Shown one piece after another: positions 15,494 through 25,451 of a DNA stretch of 64,000 bases; the stretch's first letter is position 1; each line of letters begins with the position of its first letter. The stretch lies in assembly GCF_030412015.1 (NCBI RefSeq), contig NZ_JASNRD010000007.1, positions 62,001 through 126,000 of the forward strand. Direction: 5' to 3'. The DNA comes from Massilia sp. YIM B02763 (GTDB lineage: Bacteria; Pseudomonadota; Gammaproteobacteria; Burkholderiales; Burkholderiaceae_D). A program made the translations under genes and the position numbers. The notes beneath the pieces are model-generated. The model worked only from the letters and a program-made list of their open reading frames with translations. It was not told the DNA's origin and searched no databases.

Positions 15494-17029
15494 ATGGCAG
15501 AAATCACCGCCGTACTTCTTAATTTCTTAAAAGCAATCGGCAAATATCGTTGGTATGCAGTGGCCATCACGTGGGCTGTCGCCATCATCGGCTGGACCAT
15601 CGTGCTCCGGCTGCCGAACCAGTACGAGGCCTCGGCCCGGGTCTATGTCGATACCCAGAGCATCCTCAAGCCGCTGCTGTCGGGCATGACGACCATGCCG
15701 AACCTCGACCAGCAGGTCGTGTTCATGCGCCGCACCCTGATCAGCCGCCCGAACGTGGAACGCCTGATGCGCATGGTGGACCTGGACGTCAAGGCCAAGG
15801 ACAGCAAGGAGCACGAGAAGCTCGTCGACGAGCTCATGACGAAGATCAAGATCGGCGGCACCGAGCGCGACGACATCTACACGATCACCTATGTGTCCGA
15901 CAATCCCAAGCTCGGTAAGGACATCGTGCAGTCGCTGCTGACGATCTTCGTGGAAGGCAGCTTCGGCGGCAAGAAGCAGGATTCGGAAAAGGCCGTGCAG
16001 TTCATCGACGACCAGATCAAGACGTATGAAGAAAAACTGTCGGCCGCCGAGAACTCGCTGAAGGAATTCAAGATCAAGAACATGGGTCTGCTGCCGCGCG
16101 AAGGCGGCGGCGACTTCGGCGGCCAGCTGCAGCAGGCCATCGACCAGCTGAACCAGGCGCGCCTGGACCTGGCCGAAGCCGAGCAGGCCCGCAATGCCAT
16201 CTCGCGCCAGATCAAGGGCGAGCCGGCCAAGCCGGGCATGGAGACGGTCGATCCGGGCGTGGTCGATCCGGAACTGGAAATGCGCATCTCGACGGCGCAG
16301 AAGAACCTGGATGCGCTGCGCCTGCAATACACGGAGCAGCACCCGGACATCATCGCCAACCGCCGCCTGCTGGAGCAGCTCAAGGCCCAGAAGGCGGAGC
16401 TGGCCAAGACCAAGCGCAATCTCGACCCGGGCGCCGGCTACAGCCCGATGCTGCAGCAGCTGACCGTGTCGCTGTCGGCCGCCGACGCCCGCGTGGCATC
16501 GATGCGCGCCCGCGTCGACGAGTTCGCGGCCCGCGTGGCGCGCCTGCGCACCCAGAGCGTCGAGGCGCCGGAGATCGAAGCGCAGCTGGCCCAGCTCAAC
16601 CGCGACTACCAGGTCAACCGCGAGAACTACCAGAAGCTGGTCGAGCGCCGCGAATCGGCGCGCCTGTCGGGCGACCTGTCGACCGCCACCGACATGCTGA
16701 CCTTCCGCGTCATCGATCCGCCGACCGTGCCGTCGCAGCCGAGCGGCCCGAACCGCGTCCGCCTGTTCTCGCTGGTGTTCGCCGGCGCCCTCGTCGCCGG
16801 CCTCGCCGTCGCCTTCCTGATGAGCCAGGTACGCCCGGCCTTCATGAGCCAGGCTGCCCTGCGCGACGCCACCGGCCTGCCGGTGCTGGGCTCGATCGGC
16901 ATGAATTGGACGACCGAACAGACCGTCAAACGCAAACGCCGCCTGCTGGCCCTCGGGACCTCGGTGCTGGTGCTGTTCGGCGCCTATGGTGTGGGCATGG
17001 CCGCGATCCTGGTCCGCCCCACGATCTAA
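15494..17029 (+). CDS. XrtA system polysaccharide chain length determinant (Wzz family)
   Basis: A 511-residue inner-membrane protein and first gene of the main operon. It has an N-terminal membrane segment at about residues 18-38 and a Wzz domain with YVDTQSILKPLL. A long periplasmic coiled-coil region lies at about 170-390. After the Pro-rich motif PPTVPSQPSGPNR come membrane segments near 425 and 485-505. Proteins of this type set polysaccharide chain length and connect the kinase to the export channel. The tyrosine kinase is a separate gene 16 bases downstream, as usual for XrtA loci. Length and architecture match the exosortase A-associated family. Confidence 0.93.
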   Translation: MAEITAVLLNFLKAIGKYRWYAVAITWAVAIIGWTIVLRLPNQYEASARVYVDTQSILKPLLSGMTTMPNLDQQVVFMRRTLISRPNVERLMRMVDLDVKAKDSKEHEKLVDELMTKIKIGGTERDDIYTITYVSDNPKLGKDIVQSLLTIFVEGSFGGKKQDSEKAVQFIDDQIKTYEEKLSAAENSLKEFKIKNMGLLPREGGGDFGGQLQQAIDQLNQARLDLAEAEQARNAISRQIKGEPAKPGMETVDPGVVDPELEMRISTAQKNLDALRLQYTEQHPDIIANRRLLEQLKAQKAELAKTKRNLDPGAGYSPMLQQLTVSLSAADARVASMRARVDEFAARVARLRTQSVEAPEIEAQLAQLNRDYQVNRENYQKLVERRESARLSGDLSTATDMLTFRVIDPPTVPSQPSGPNRVRLFSLVFAGALVAGLAVAFLMSQVRPAFMSQAALRDATGLPVLGSIGMNWTTEQTVKRKRRLLALGTSVLVLFGAYGVGMAAILVRPTI

Positions 17030-17045
17030 GATCAAGGAGTACAAC

Positions 17046-17984
17046 GTGAGCATCATCGAAAAAGCGGCAAGCCGGATCGACCTCCAGCGTCCCTCGGCCG
17101 GCACCGGCGCGGTGCCGCACGACAGCGCGGCCGTGCCGCCGCAGCAGCGCGTCCTCGAGGACGCCGACACGGCGGTCCTGGCGCCGGCGGCGGTCGACAC
17201 CGTCGCGGTGGAACCGGCCGCGGCGGCTGCGGACGTGCCGGCGGCGCCCAGGTTCAGCACCCGCCGCGTCGAGCTGGACCTGGCGCGCATGCGCGAGCAA
17301 GGCATGGTCACGGCCGCCTCCGGCCGCACCCGCCTGCTGGAAGACTTCCGCGTCATCAAGCGCCCGCTGCTGCAGCGCGCCTTCGCCGAGCGCAAGCGCG
17401 GCGACAAGCCCGCCAACCTGATCATGATCACCAGCTCGCTGCCGGGCGAAGGCAAGACCTATTGCGCGATCAACCTGGCGATGAGCATCGCCATGGAACT
17501 GGACCATACGGTGCTGCTGGTCGACGCCGACGTCGCCCGCCCGTCGGTGCTGCGCACCCTGGGCCTGCCGGCGCACCGCGGCCTGATGGACGTGCTGCTG
17601 GACGACCAGATCGACATGGCCGACGTCATGCTGCGCACCAACGTCGACACGCTGTCGATCCTGCCCGCCGGCACCAGCAATCCGCGCGCCACCGAACTGC
17701 TGGCCAGCTCGACCATGAATACCCTGCTGACCGAGATCGCCAACCGCTATCCGGACCGCGTGGTGATCTTCGACTCGCCGCCGCTGCTGCTGACCAGCGA
17801 ATCGCGCGAACTGGCCTCGCACATGGGCCAGATCGTGATGGTGGTGGAAGCCCAGACCACGACCCAGCACGCGGTCAAGGAAGCGCTGAGCCAGCTCAAG
17901 GATTGCCCGAACGTCAATCTCATCTATAACAAGACCAGGGAATTCCCCGGCATCGAAGAGACGTATGACTATCACTACGGCTGA
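17046..17984 (+). CDS. XrtA-associated tyrosine autokinase
   Basis: A 312-residue BY-kinase. It starts at a GTG preceded by AAGGAG at seven bases; the longer frame beginning at 16986 lies within the upstream gene. Walker A is SSLPGEGKT (GEGKT at 134-138), Walker A' is VLLVDADVARP and Walker B is VVIFDSPPLLL. The C-terminus ETYDYHYG is a short tyrosine cluster suited to autophosphorylation. The N-terminal 120 residues, rich in Ala and Pro, form a linker. In partnership with the chain-length protein it controls polymerisation and export by cycles of phosphorylation. The 3' end overlaps the next gene by 20 bases. Confidence 0.92.
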   Translation: MSIIEKAASRIDLQRPSAGTGAVPHDSAAVPPQQRVLEDADTAVLAPAAVDTVAVEPAAAAADVPAAPRFSTRRVELDLARMREQGMVTAASGRTRLLEDFRVIKRPLLQRAFAERKRGDKPANLIMITSSLPGEGKTYCAINLAMSIAMELDHTVLLVDADVARPSVLRTLGLPAHRGLMDVLLDDQIDMADVMLRTNVDTLSILPAGTSNPRATELLASSTMNTLLTEIANRYPDRVVIFDSPPLLLTSESRELASHMGQIVMVVEAQTTTQHAVKEALSQLKDCPNVNLIYNKTREFPGIEETYDYHYG

Positions 17985-19545
17985 GCCGTTTGTCAGCCTG
18001 CGCGGCGCGGCGGCGCTGCCGGCCGCCTTGAAACTGGCGCCGCTGGCCCTGGCGGCCATGCTGCTGTCCGCGGAATGCCGCGCCGACTGGCAGTTCAAGC
18101 CGTCCGCCACGCTGCGCGAGACCTATACGGACAATATCGGCCTGCAGCGCGACGCGCTCGCGCGCAACGAATTCGTGACCGAGGCGTCGCCGGGCTTCAC
18201 GGTGACGTCCAGCGGCCCGCGCCTGAACCTGACGGCGAACGCGCAATGGAGCATGTTCGGCTACAGCGACAAGGACGCGCCCAATCTGTACGACAGCTCG
18301 CGCCGCTACCAGGCGGTCGGCCGCGCCATGCTGGTCGACAACCTGTTCTACGTCGACGCCGGCGCCAGCGGCCAGCGCCAGGCGATCTCGGCGTTCAACC
18401 AGCTGTCGGACACGCCGTATTCGAGCCTGAACCGCACCGAGGTGCGCACCTGGCGCATCAGCCCTTACCTGCAGCACCGCTTCGGCTCGACGGCCAGCGC
18501 CGACCTGCGCTTCACGCGCGACTCGGTCGAAGCCGGCACCGACGCCTTCGGCAGCAGCGTGGCCAGCTCGGTCCTGGCCAACGTCGCCAGCGGCCCGTCG
18601 TTCACCAGCCTGGGCTGGAACATGACGTATTACCACCAGGACCTGAACAACCGCATCGCCGGCAGCTCGACCTCGGAAAACGCCACGTTCGGCCTGCGCT
18701 ACCGCCTCACGCCGAGGCTGAGCCTGACCGGCAGCGTGGGCTACGACGACTACGAATACGCGGTCCTGAACGAACGCACGGCGGGACGCAGCTGGACCGC
18801 CGGCTTCGCCTGGACGCCGTCCACGCGCACCAGCGTCGAGGCCTCGTTCGGCCACCGCTATTTCGGCAAGACGGGATCGCTGGCGGCCAGCCACCGCACC
18901 CGCCATACCGTCTGGAGCCTGAACTACAGCGACCAGGTCACGACCAGCCGCTCGCAGTTCCTGCTGCCGGCGGCGATCGACACGGCCGCCATGCTCGACA
19001 ACCTGTTCGCCGCGGCCTACCCGGATCCGGCGCAGCGCCAGCAGATCGTGCAGGCCTACCTGGCCGCCACCGGCCTGCCGCCGACCCTGGCCGACAGCGT
19101 CAATTACCTGAGCAACCGCTACACCCGCGCCAAGCGCCTGCAGTTCGCCAGCGTGCTGCGCGGGGCGCGCACCAGCGTGACCCTGTCGGCCTACCGCGAA
19201 GAGCGCAATGCCCTGTCGCTGCAGCAGAGCGACAGCACCCTGCTGGGCAGCCAGCTGGCCTCGCTCAACGACAACGTGCGCCAGCACGGCGCCAGCATCG
19301 ACGCCGACTACAAGCTGGCGCCGCGCACCAGCGCCCAGGCCAGCGTCTCGCTGAACCGCGCCGAGTCGCTCGGCAACGGCTTCATCAACAATACCCGCCA
19401 GTACCGCATGGGCCTGGTGCACCGCCTGTCCCAGAACGCCAGCGGCCTCGTGGAATTGCGCCACGCGCGCGGCAACAACGGCATCGGCGGCGGCGACGTC
19501 TATCACGAGAATTCGGTCATGGCGGCGCTGACCGTCCAGTATTAA
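17965..19545 (+). CDS. PEP-CTERM system-associated outer-membrane protein (TIGR03016 type)
   Basis: A 526-residue protein with an N-terminal signal segment (hydrophobic stretch LALAAMLLSAECRA, cleavage near residue 41). A long run of alternating amphipathic strands follows, seen in repeated Y/W/F-x-R/T patterns such as QFKPSATLRETYTDNIG and the last residues ENSVMAALTVQY. A terminal aromatic residue and strand character point to a beta-barrel in the outer membrane. Members of this family occur only in exosortase loci and may form or support the secretion pore for polysaccharide. The ATG overlaps the kinase gene by 20 bases. Molecular function is not established. Confidence 0.88.
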   Translation: MTITTAEPFVSLRGAAALPAALKLAPLALAAMLLSAECRADWQFKPSATLRETYTDNIGLQRDALARNEFVTEASPGFTVTSSGPRLNLTANAQWSMFGYSDKDAPNLYDSSRRYQAVGRAMLVDNLFYVDAGASGQRQAISAFNQLSDTPYSSLNRTEVRTWRISPYLQHRFGSTASADLRFTRDSVEAGTDAFGSSVASSVLANVASGPSFTSLGWNMTYYHQDLNNRIAGSSTSENATFGLRYRLTPRLSLTGSVGYDDYEYAVLNERTAGRSWTAGFAWTPSTRTSVEASFGHRYFGKTGSLAASHRTRHTVWSLNYSDQVTTSRSQFLLPAAIDTAAMLDNLFAAAYPDPAQRQQIVQAYLAATGLPPTLADSVNYLSNRYTRAKRLQFASVLRGARTSVTLSAYREERNALSLQQSDSTLLGSQLASLNDNVRQHGASIDADYKLAPRTSAQASVSLNRAESLGNGFINNTRQYRMGLVHRLSQNASGLVELRHARGNNGIGGGDVYHENSVMAALTVQY

Positions 19546-19559
19546 GCGGAGCCTTTCAG

Positions 19560-20621
19560 ATGTACGAAACCTATTACGGATTGTCCGCCAAGCCCTTCCA
19601 GCTGCGCCCCGACCCGCACTTCTTCTACGGCAGCAAGGGCCACAAGCGCGCCATGGCCTACCTCGAGTACGGCCTGTCGCAGGGCGAAGGCTTCATCGTC
19701 ATCACCGGCGAGGTCGGCGCGGGCAAGACCACGCTGGTGCGCAACCTGTTCAACCGCCTGCCGTCGGACCAGATCGTCGCCGCCCACATCGTCAACACCC
19801 ACCTGGACCCGGACGACACGCTGCGCATGGTGGTCTCGGCCTTCGGCCTGCCGTACGAAGGCGCCAGCAAGACCGACCTCCTGACGCGCCTGGAGCGCTT
19901 CCTGTGCGACGTCGACCACCAGGGCAAGCGCGCCCTGCTGGTCATCGACGAGGCCCAGAACCTGTCGGCGCGCACGGTCGAGGAACTGCGCATGCTGTCC
20001 AACTTCCAGACCGACGACAAGTCGCTGCTGCAGACCTTCCTGCTCGGCCAGCCGGAATTCCGCGCCACCCTGCACAGCCCCGGCATGCAGCAGCTGCGCC
20101 AGCGCGTGATCGCCAGCTACCACCTGGGCCCGATGGACGCGCAGGAGAGCCGCGCCTACATCGAGCACCGCCTGGCCACCGTCGGCTGGAAGGGCGACCC
20201 GTCCTTCGACGACGGCGCCCACGCGGCCATCTATGCCTATACGGGCGGCATCCCGCGCAAGACCAACACCCTGCTCGACCGCGTGCTGCTGATGGGCTAC
20301 CTCGAAGAGCTGCATGCGTTCGGCGAAGAACACATCAACACCGTCATCCGCGACATCAACGAGGAATACCAGCTGCCGGAACCGATCGGCACGCCGGACC
20401 CGGAGATCGCGGCGCATGCCCAACCCGATCCCGGCTTCGAGCCCGGCCTGCGTACCCGCGACGAGCGCACGGGCGGCGAACGCCGCGCCAGCAGCGTCGA
20501 GGTGCTGGACGAGCGCATGATGCGCCTGGAGAAATCGATCGTTTCCGTGCTGTCGATCCTGAAAAAGATCGTGGCCACGCCCCAAGGGGCGGCAACCCAC
20601 CACGTGGACAATCAAGAATGA
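19560..20621 (+). CDS. XrtA/PEP-CTERM system-associated AAA ATPase
   Basis: A 353-residue ATPase of the ExeA/GspA-like group. The N-terminal YYGLSAKPFQLRPDPHFFYG is typical of the family. Walker A is GEVGAGKTT (50-58), Walker B is LLVIDEAQ (126-133), and a sensor-like GGIPRKTNTLLDR lies near 225-240. The last 80 residues are a charged tail with a coiled coil just before the end. No membrane segment is present. Relatives in type II secretion help assemble secretin complexes, and this one may do so for the polysaccharide exporter. The start is 14 bases after the outer-membrane protein, and the stop overlaps the next start by four bases. Confidence 0.92.
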   Translation: MYETYYGLSAKPFQLRPDPHFFYGSKGHKRAMAYLEYGLSQGEGFIVITGEVGAGKTTLVRNLFNRLPSDQIVAAHIVNTHLDPDDTLRMVVSAFGLPYEGASKTDLLTRLERFLCDVDHQGKRALLVIDEAQNLSARTVEELRMLSNFQTDDKSLLQTFLLGQPEFRATLHSPGMQQLRQRVIASYHLGPMDAQESRAYIEHRLATVGWKGDPSFDDGAHAAIYAYTGGIPRKTNTLLDRVLLMGYLEELHAFGEEHINTVIRDINEEYQLPEPIGTPDPEIAAHAQPDPGFEPGLRTRDERTGGERRASSVEVLDERMMRLEKSIVSVLSILKKIVATPQGAATHHVDNQE

Positions 20622-21502
20622 ACATGTACGAGCTTGCCGCGCGCCCGGCGCCGGCTCCCGGCGAACGCATCCGCAACGCCATGACCTGCGACGTCGAGGA
20701 CTACTTCCAGGTCTCGGCCTTCGCTCCCTACATCGACCGCGCCAGCTGGCCCACCCGCGAATGCCGCGTCGAGGCCAACATGGACCGCATCCTGGCCCTG
20801 TTCGACCGCCACGGCGTGCGCGCGACCTTCTTCACGCTGGGCTGGATCGCCGAGCGCTACCCGAACGTGGTGAAACGCATCGTCGCCGGCGGCCACGAGC
20901 TGGCCAGCCACGGCTACGGCCACCTGCGCGCCTCGGACCAGACCCGCGCCGAATTCGCCAACGACATCCGCTCGGCGAAAGCCCTGCTGGAAGACATCGG
21001 CGGCCAGGAAGTGCTGGGCTACCGCGCGCCGAGCTTCTCGATCGGCCGCGACAACCTGTGGGCGCTGGACGAACTGCTGGACGCCGGCTACCGCTACAGC
21101 TCGAGCATCTACCCGGTCGTGCACGACCACTACGGCATGCCGGAAGCGCCGCGCTTCGCGTTCTACCCGAACGGCACCGACGGCCTGCTCGAAGTGCCGA
21201 TCACCACGGTCAACATGATGGGCCGCAACCTGCCGGCCGGCGGCGGCGGCTACTTCCGCCTGCTGCCGTATGCGCTGTCGCGCTGGATGATGGCCAAGGT
21301 CAACCAGGACGACCGCCAACCGGCGCTGTTCTACTTCCACCCGTGGGAAATCGACACGGACCAGCCGCGTCCCGAGGGCATCGGCGCCAAGTCGCGCTTC
21401 CGCCACTACGTCAACATCGGCCGCATGGAAAGCCGCATCGAAGCCCTGGCGCGCGATTTCGCCTGGGACCGCATGGACCGCATCTTCCTGAACCGCCCAT
21501 GA
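20618..21502 (+). CDS. XrtA system polysaccharide deacetylase
   Basis: A 294-residue NodB-homology (CE4) enzyme that removes N- or O-acetyl groups from polysaccharide. Catalytic elements are the Asp pair in MTCDVEDYF (D25, D28), the metal-binding His pair in ASHGYGH (H98, H102), the RAPSFS motif and the late FYFHPWE. The start at 20618 overlaps the ATPase stop in an ATGA, and a second in-frame ATG lies two codons later. There is no signal peptide, so it works in the cytoplasm on lipid-linked sugar or nucleotide sugar, or leaves by another route. Its 3' end overlaps the FemAB gene by four bases. Confidence 0.93.
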   Translation: MNMYELAARPAPAPGERIRNAMTCDVEDYFQVSAFAPYIDRASWPTRECRVEANMDRILALFDRHGVRATFFTLGWIAERYPNVVKRIVAGGHELASHGYGHLRASDQTRAEFANDIRSAKALLEDIGGQEVLGYRAPSFSIGRDNLWALDELLDAGYRYSSSIYPVVHDHYGMPEAPRFAFYPNGTDGLLEVPITTVNMMGRNLPAGGGGYFRLLPYALSRWMMAKVNQDDRQPALFYFHPWEIDTDQPRPEGIGAKSRFRHYVNIGRMESRIEALARDFAWDRMDRIFLNRP

Positions 21503-22611
21503 ACTCGATCATCGAAGCCGCGCAAGCGAAACGCGCCGCGCCCGCCGCCACCCCTGCGCCGGCGCGCGGCCCCCTGACCCTGCACCTGCTGCAGCCGCAG
21601 GAATACGGACGCTGGGACGCCTTCGTGCGCACCTGCCCCGATGCCACCTTCTTCCACCTGTCCGGCTGGCAGAAGGTGATCGGGCAGGCGTTCGGCATCA
21701 AGACCTGGTTCTACTACGTGGAACAGGACGGCGCCATCCAGGGCGTGCTGCCGCTGGCCGAGATCAAGAGTCGCCTGTTCGGCCACTCGCTCGGCGCCAT
21801 GCCGTTCTGCGTGTACGGCGGCCCGGCCACCCTCGGCAGCCCGGACGTGCAGGCCCTGCTCGACAAGGCCGCGCACGACCTGGCCCAGCAGCTGGGCGTG
21901 GGCCACCTCGAATACCGCGGCATGCAGCGCTTCCACCCGGACGACGCCAGCTGGCACACGAAGGAACTGTACGTCACCTTCCGCAAGGAGATCACGGGCG
22001 ACGACGAAGCCAACATGAACGCCATTCCGCGCAAGCAGCGCGCGATGGTCCGCAAGGGCATCAAGCTGGGCCTGCGCGGCGAGGTCGACGCCAACGTCGA
22101 CCGCATGTTCGAGGCCTATGCGCACAGCGTGCACCGCCTCGGCACCCCCGTGTTCCCGAAAAAATACTTCGCCCTGCTGCAGCAGACCTTCGGCGACGAG
22201 TGCGAGGTGCGCACCATCGTCACCGAGGACAACCGCCTGGTCGGTTCCGTGCTGTCGTTCTACTGGCGCGACGAAGTGGTGCCCTATTACGGCGGCGGCA
22301 TGGACCTGGCGCGCGAGGTGGCCGGCAACGACTTCATGTACTGGAACCTGATGCAGGCGGCCGCCGCGCGCGGCTGCCGCATCTTCGACTTCGGCCGCAG
22401 CAAGCTGGGCACCGGCGCCTACGACTTCAAGAAGAACTGGGGCTTCACGGCCCAGCACCTGCCCTACGAGTACAAGCTGTACGGCGCGGACGCGCTGCCG
22501 GACAACAATCCGCTGAACCCGAAGTACCAGCTGTTCATCAAGATGTGGAAGAAGCTGCCGCTGCCGCTGGCGAACTTCATGGGTCCCTACATCGTCCGCA
22601 ACCTGGGCTGA
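21499..22611 (+). CDS. FemAB family XrtA/PEP-CTERM system-associated protein
   Basis: A 370-residue protein with the double-GNAT FemAB fold. Characteristic segments are FFHLSGWQKVIGQAFG in the first half, IPRKQRAMVRKGIKLGL in the middle and IFDFGRSKLGTGAYDFKKNW in the second. FemAB proteins transfer amino acids from aminoacyl-tRNA to peptidoglycan precursors. In exosortase loci the acceptor is probably a polysaccharide or its carrier, but that is not proven. Coupling to the deacetylase gene by an ATGA overlap suggests that it acts on the amino group exposed by deacetylation, which is inference. The length matches the family. Confidence 0.92.
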   Translation: MNSIIEAAQAKRAAPAATPAPARGPLTLHLLQPQEYGRWDAFVRTCPDATFFHLSGWQKVIGQAFGIKTWFYYVEQDGAIQGVLPLAEIKSRLFGHSLGAMPFCVYGGPATLGSPDVQALLDKAAHDLAQQLGVGHLEYRGMQRFHPDDASWHTKELYVTFRKEITGDDEANMNAIPRKQRAMVRKGIKLGLRGEVDANVDRMFEAYAHSVHRLGTPVFPKKYFALLQQTFGDECEVRTIVTEDNRLVGSVLSFYWRDEVVPYYGGGMDLAREVAGNDFMYWNLMQAAAARGCRIFDFGRSKLGTGAYDFKKNWGFTAQHLPYEYKLYGADALPDNNPLNPKYQLFIKMWKKLPLPLANFMGPYIVRNLG

Positions 22612-22625
22612 CACGAAAGACGTCC

Positions 22626-23828
22626 ATGGAAGACCTGCTGCTGCTGATCCACCGGATCCCCTACCCGCCCAACAAGGGCGACAAGATCCGCTCGTACCAC
22701 CTGCTCAAGCACCTGGCCCGGCACTACCGCGTGCACCTGGCCACGTTCGTGGACGATCCGGACGACTGGCAGTACGTGCCGCACGTCGAGGCGCTGTGCG
22801 CGAGCAGCCATTTCGCCGGCATGAAGCCGCTGCTGGCGCGCGTGAAAAGCCTGTCGGCCCTGCTCAAGAACCGCTCGCTGTCGCTCGAGTACTACCGCGA
22901 CCCGAAGCTGGCGCGCTGGGTGCAGGACACGGTCGCCGCGCACGACATCGAGCGCGTGCTGGTGTTCTCGTCGGCCATGGCGCAGTACGCCGACCCGTAC
23001 CGCGGGGCGCGCCGCGTGGTCGACTTCTGCGACGTCGATTCGGACAAGTGGCGCCAGTACGCGGACAAGAAATCCTTCCCCATGAGCTGGCTGTACCGCT
23101 ACGAGGCGGACCAGCTGCTGCGCTACGAGCGCCAGGTGGCGCGCGACTACGACGCCTCGCTGTTCGTCTCGGCGCCGGAAGCGGACCTGTTCCGCCAGCT
23201 GGCGCCGGAAAGCACGGCCAAGATCGGCCACTTCAACAACGGCGTCGACACCGACTACTTCTCGCCCGAGCAAAGCTACGCCAGCCCCTACGCGGGGGGC
23301 GAGCGCGCGCTGGTGTTCACGGGCGCGATGGATTACTGGCCCAACGTCGACGCCGTGCAGTGGTTCGCCCACGAGGTGTTCCCGCAGCTGCGCGCGCGCT
23401 TTGCCGACGCGCGCTTCTACATCGTCGGCGCCCGTCCGGCGCAGGCAGTGCAGGACCTGGGCAAGCTGCCCGGCGTGGTGGTCACCGGCACGGTGCCGGA
23501 CGTGCGCCCCTACATCGCCCACGCGGCGGTGGCGGTGGCGCCGCTGCGCATCGCGCGCGGCATCCAGAACAAGGTATTGGAAGCGATGGCGATGGCGACC
23601 GCCGTCGTCGTCTCGCCGCAGGCGCTGGAAGGCATCGAGGCCGAACCGGGCAGCGAACTGGTGCTGGCGGAAGACGCCGGCGCCTTCGTCGCCGCCGTCG
23701 CGGCGCTGCTGGACGGCCAGCAGGACGCCGCCGCCGCCATCGGCCGGGCCGCGCGCGCCAAGGTCCAGCGCCGCTACAGCTGGTCGAGCAACCTGGCCTG
23801 CATTGAGGAGAGCCTCGAATGTTCCTGA
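22626..23828 (+). CDS. XrtA-associated glycosyltransferase (TIGR03087 type, GT4-like)
   Basis: A 400-residue GT-B enzyme. The N-terminus LLLLIHRIPYPPNKGDKIRS is a family hallmark, the acceptor side being built around it. The donor side has HFNNGVDTDYFSP and the nucleotide-sugar segment RGIQNKVLEAMAMATAVVVS. It should be cytoplasmic, adding a sugar to the undecaprenyl-linked repeat unit; donor unknown. The ATG at 22626 lies 14 bases after the FemAB stop. The 3' end overlaps the exosortase gene by ten bases, so the two are coupled. Confidence 0.92.
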   Translation: MEDLLLLIHRIPYPPNKGDKIRSYHLLKHLARHYRVHLATFVDDPDDWQYVPHVEALCASSHFAGMKPLLARVKSLSALLKNRSLSLEYYRDPKLARWVQDTVAAHDIERVLVFSSAMAQYADPYRGARRVVDFCDVDSDKWRQYADKKSFPMSWLYRYEADQLLRYERQVARDYDASLFVSAPEADLFRQLAPESTAKIGHFNNGVDTDYFSPEQSYASPYAGGERALVFTGAMDYWPNVDAVQWFAHEVFPQLRARFADARFYIVGARPAQAVQDLGKLPGVVVTGTVPDVRPYIAHAAVAVAPLRIARGIQNKVLEAMAMATAVVVSPQALEGIEAEPGSELVLAEDAGAFVAAVAALLDGQQDAAAAIGRAARAKVQRRYSWSSNLACIEESLECS

Positions 23829-25384
23829 AACCTCCGCCCGGCGTGATCGGCGCCGCCACCGTGCCGCCCCTGTCGCGCGCCGCGACCGCCCTGCTGGTGC
23901 TCGCGCTGCTGGCGCCGTTCGCACTGTACTTCGGCACCGTGCGCTCGATCGTCTCGATCTGGAACAGCTCGGAGACCTTCGCCCACGGCTACGTGATCCT
24001 GCCGATCAGCCTGTGGCTGATCTGGCGCCGCCGCGAGAATTTCAGCCTGTATCCGCCCACGCCCTACCCGCCGGCGCTGCTGCTGCTGGCCGTGCTGGGC
24101 GCCGGCTGGCTGGCCGCCCAGCTGGGCGAGGTGCAGGTGGTGTCGCAATACACGTTCGCCGCCATGTTCCCCGTCGCCGCGCTCGCCCTGTTCGGCCCGC
24201 GCCTGGCCGCCTCGCTCGCCTTCCCGCTGCTGTTCCTGCTGTTCGCGGTGCCGTTCGGCGACGTCTTCGTCGCCCCGCTGATCCAGTTCACCGCCGACTT
24301 CACCGTGGCCGCGGTGCGCGCCACCGGCATCCCAGTGCTGCGCAGCGGCACCCGTTTCGAACTGCCGACCGGGAACTGGTCCGTCGTCGAAGCCTGCAGC
24401 GGCGTGCGCTACCTGATTTCCTCGATCACGCTGGGCTGCCTGTACGCCTATTTGACCTACCGCTCGACGGTGCGCCGCGTGCTGTTCATCGGCCTGTCGG
24501 TGCTGGTGCCGATCGTCGCCAACGGCCTGCGCGCCTACATGATCGTGATGATCGGCCACCTGTCCGGCATGGAGCTGGCGACCGGCGTCGACCACATCAT
24601 CTACGGCTGGCTGTTCTTCGGCCTCGTCATGTTCGTCATGTTCTGGATCGGCAGCTTCTGGCGCGAGGACACCGAGCGCCCGGCCGCGCCGGCCGCCAAG
24701 GGGGTGGACGGCGCCGCGCGCGTCCCGGCCTTCGCTCACGCCGCCATGCCGCCGCGCTTCGCCGCCACCGCCGTCGCCGTGCTGGCCATCTGCGCCTTGT
24801 GGCCGGCCGCCGCCATGGTCGGCGAACGCGCCAACCACAACCCGGCGCCCGTACAGCTCGACCTGGCCGGCATCGGCCTGCCCCAGGCGGGCGAATTCAC
24901 CGACTGGAAGCCGGCCTACCTGGAACCGGATGCGCGCCTGCACCGCGTCTACCAGGCCGGCGCGCTGCCGCTGGGCCTGACGGTGCTGTACTACCGCAAC
25001 CAGGACAAGGAAAAATCGCTGATCAGTTCCGTCAACCGCCTGGCCGGCTACGAAGACGCCTGGCACGAAGTCGACGGCACGGGACGCACCGAAAGCCTGG
25101 GCGGCCGCCCGCTGGCATTGCGCGAATCGATGCTGCGCACCAAGCAGGACGCGCTGATGGTCTGGTCGTTCAAGTGGATCGGCGGGCATTACACCGGCAG
25201 CGACTACGTCGGCAAGCTGTGGCAGGCCGCGTCGAAGGCGCAGCTGCGCGGCGACGACGGCGCCGCCGTCATGCTGGCGGTGCCGGGCGCCGATCCGGAG
25301 CAGGCGCGCGCGACGCTGCGGCGCTTCCTGCAGGAGCACGGGGCCGCGCTGGACCGCGCGCTGGAACGGCAGCGCGGCCACTGA
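23819..25384 (+). CDS. xrtA: Exosortase A fused to an EpsI domain
   Basis: A 521-residue integral membrane protease-transpeptidase. Residues 1-290 hold about eight membrane segments with the catalytic Cys in VVEACSGVRYL (C193), Arg in NGLRAYMIV (R238) and His in TGVDHIIYGW (H259). It should cleave after the PEP motif of PEP-CTERM proteins. From about residue 350 to the end comes an EpsI domain (GEFTDWKPAYLEPDARLHRV, LTVLYYRNQDKEKSLIS), the periplasmic extension usual in XrtA. The presence of this gene is what defines the surrounding locus. Likely substrates in the window are the proteins at 8578-9396 and 60798-61427. Confidence 0.95.
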   Translation: MFLKPPPGVIGAATVPPLSRAATALLVLALLAPFALYFGTVRSIVSIWNSSETFAHGYVILPISLWLIWRRRENFSLYPPTPYPPALLLLAVLGAGWLAAQLGEVQVVSQYTFAAMFPVAALALFGPRLAASLAFPLLFLLFAVPFGDVFVAPLIQFTADFTVAAVRATGIPVLRSGTRFELPTGNWSVVEACSGVRYLISSITLGCLYAYLTYRSTVRRVLFIGLSVLVPIVANGLRAYMIVMIGHLSGMELATGVDHIIYGWLFFGLVMFVMFWIGSFWREDTERPAAPAAKGVDGAARVPAFAHAAMPPRFAATAVAVLAICALWPAAAMVGERANHNPAPVQLDLAGIGLPQAGEFTDWKPAYLEPDARLHRVYQAGALPLGLTVLYYRNQDKEKSLISSVNRLAGYEDAWHEVDGTGRTESLGGRPLALRESMLRTKQDALMVWSFKWIGGHYTGSDYVGKLWQAASKAQLRGDDGAAVMLAVPGADPEQARATLRRFLQEHGAALDRALERQRGH

Positions 25385-25451
25385 AGTCTGCACACATCGC
25401 AACGACCATCAACAAGAACGGCCCATCGCCGCAACACGGAGTTTTGACACC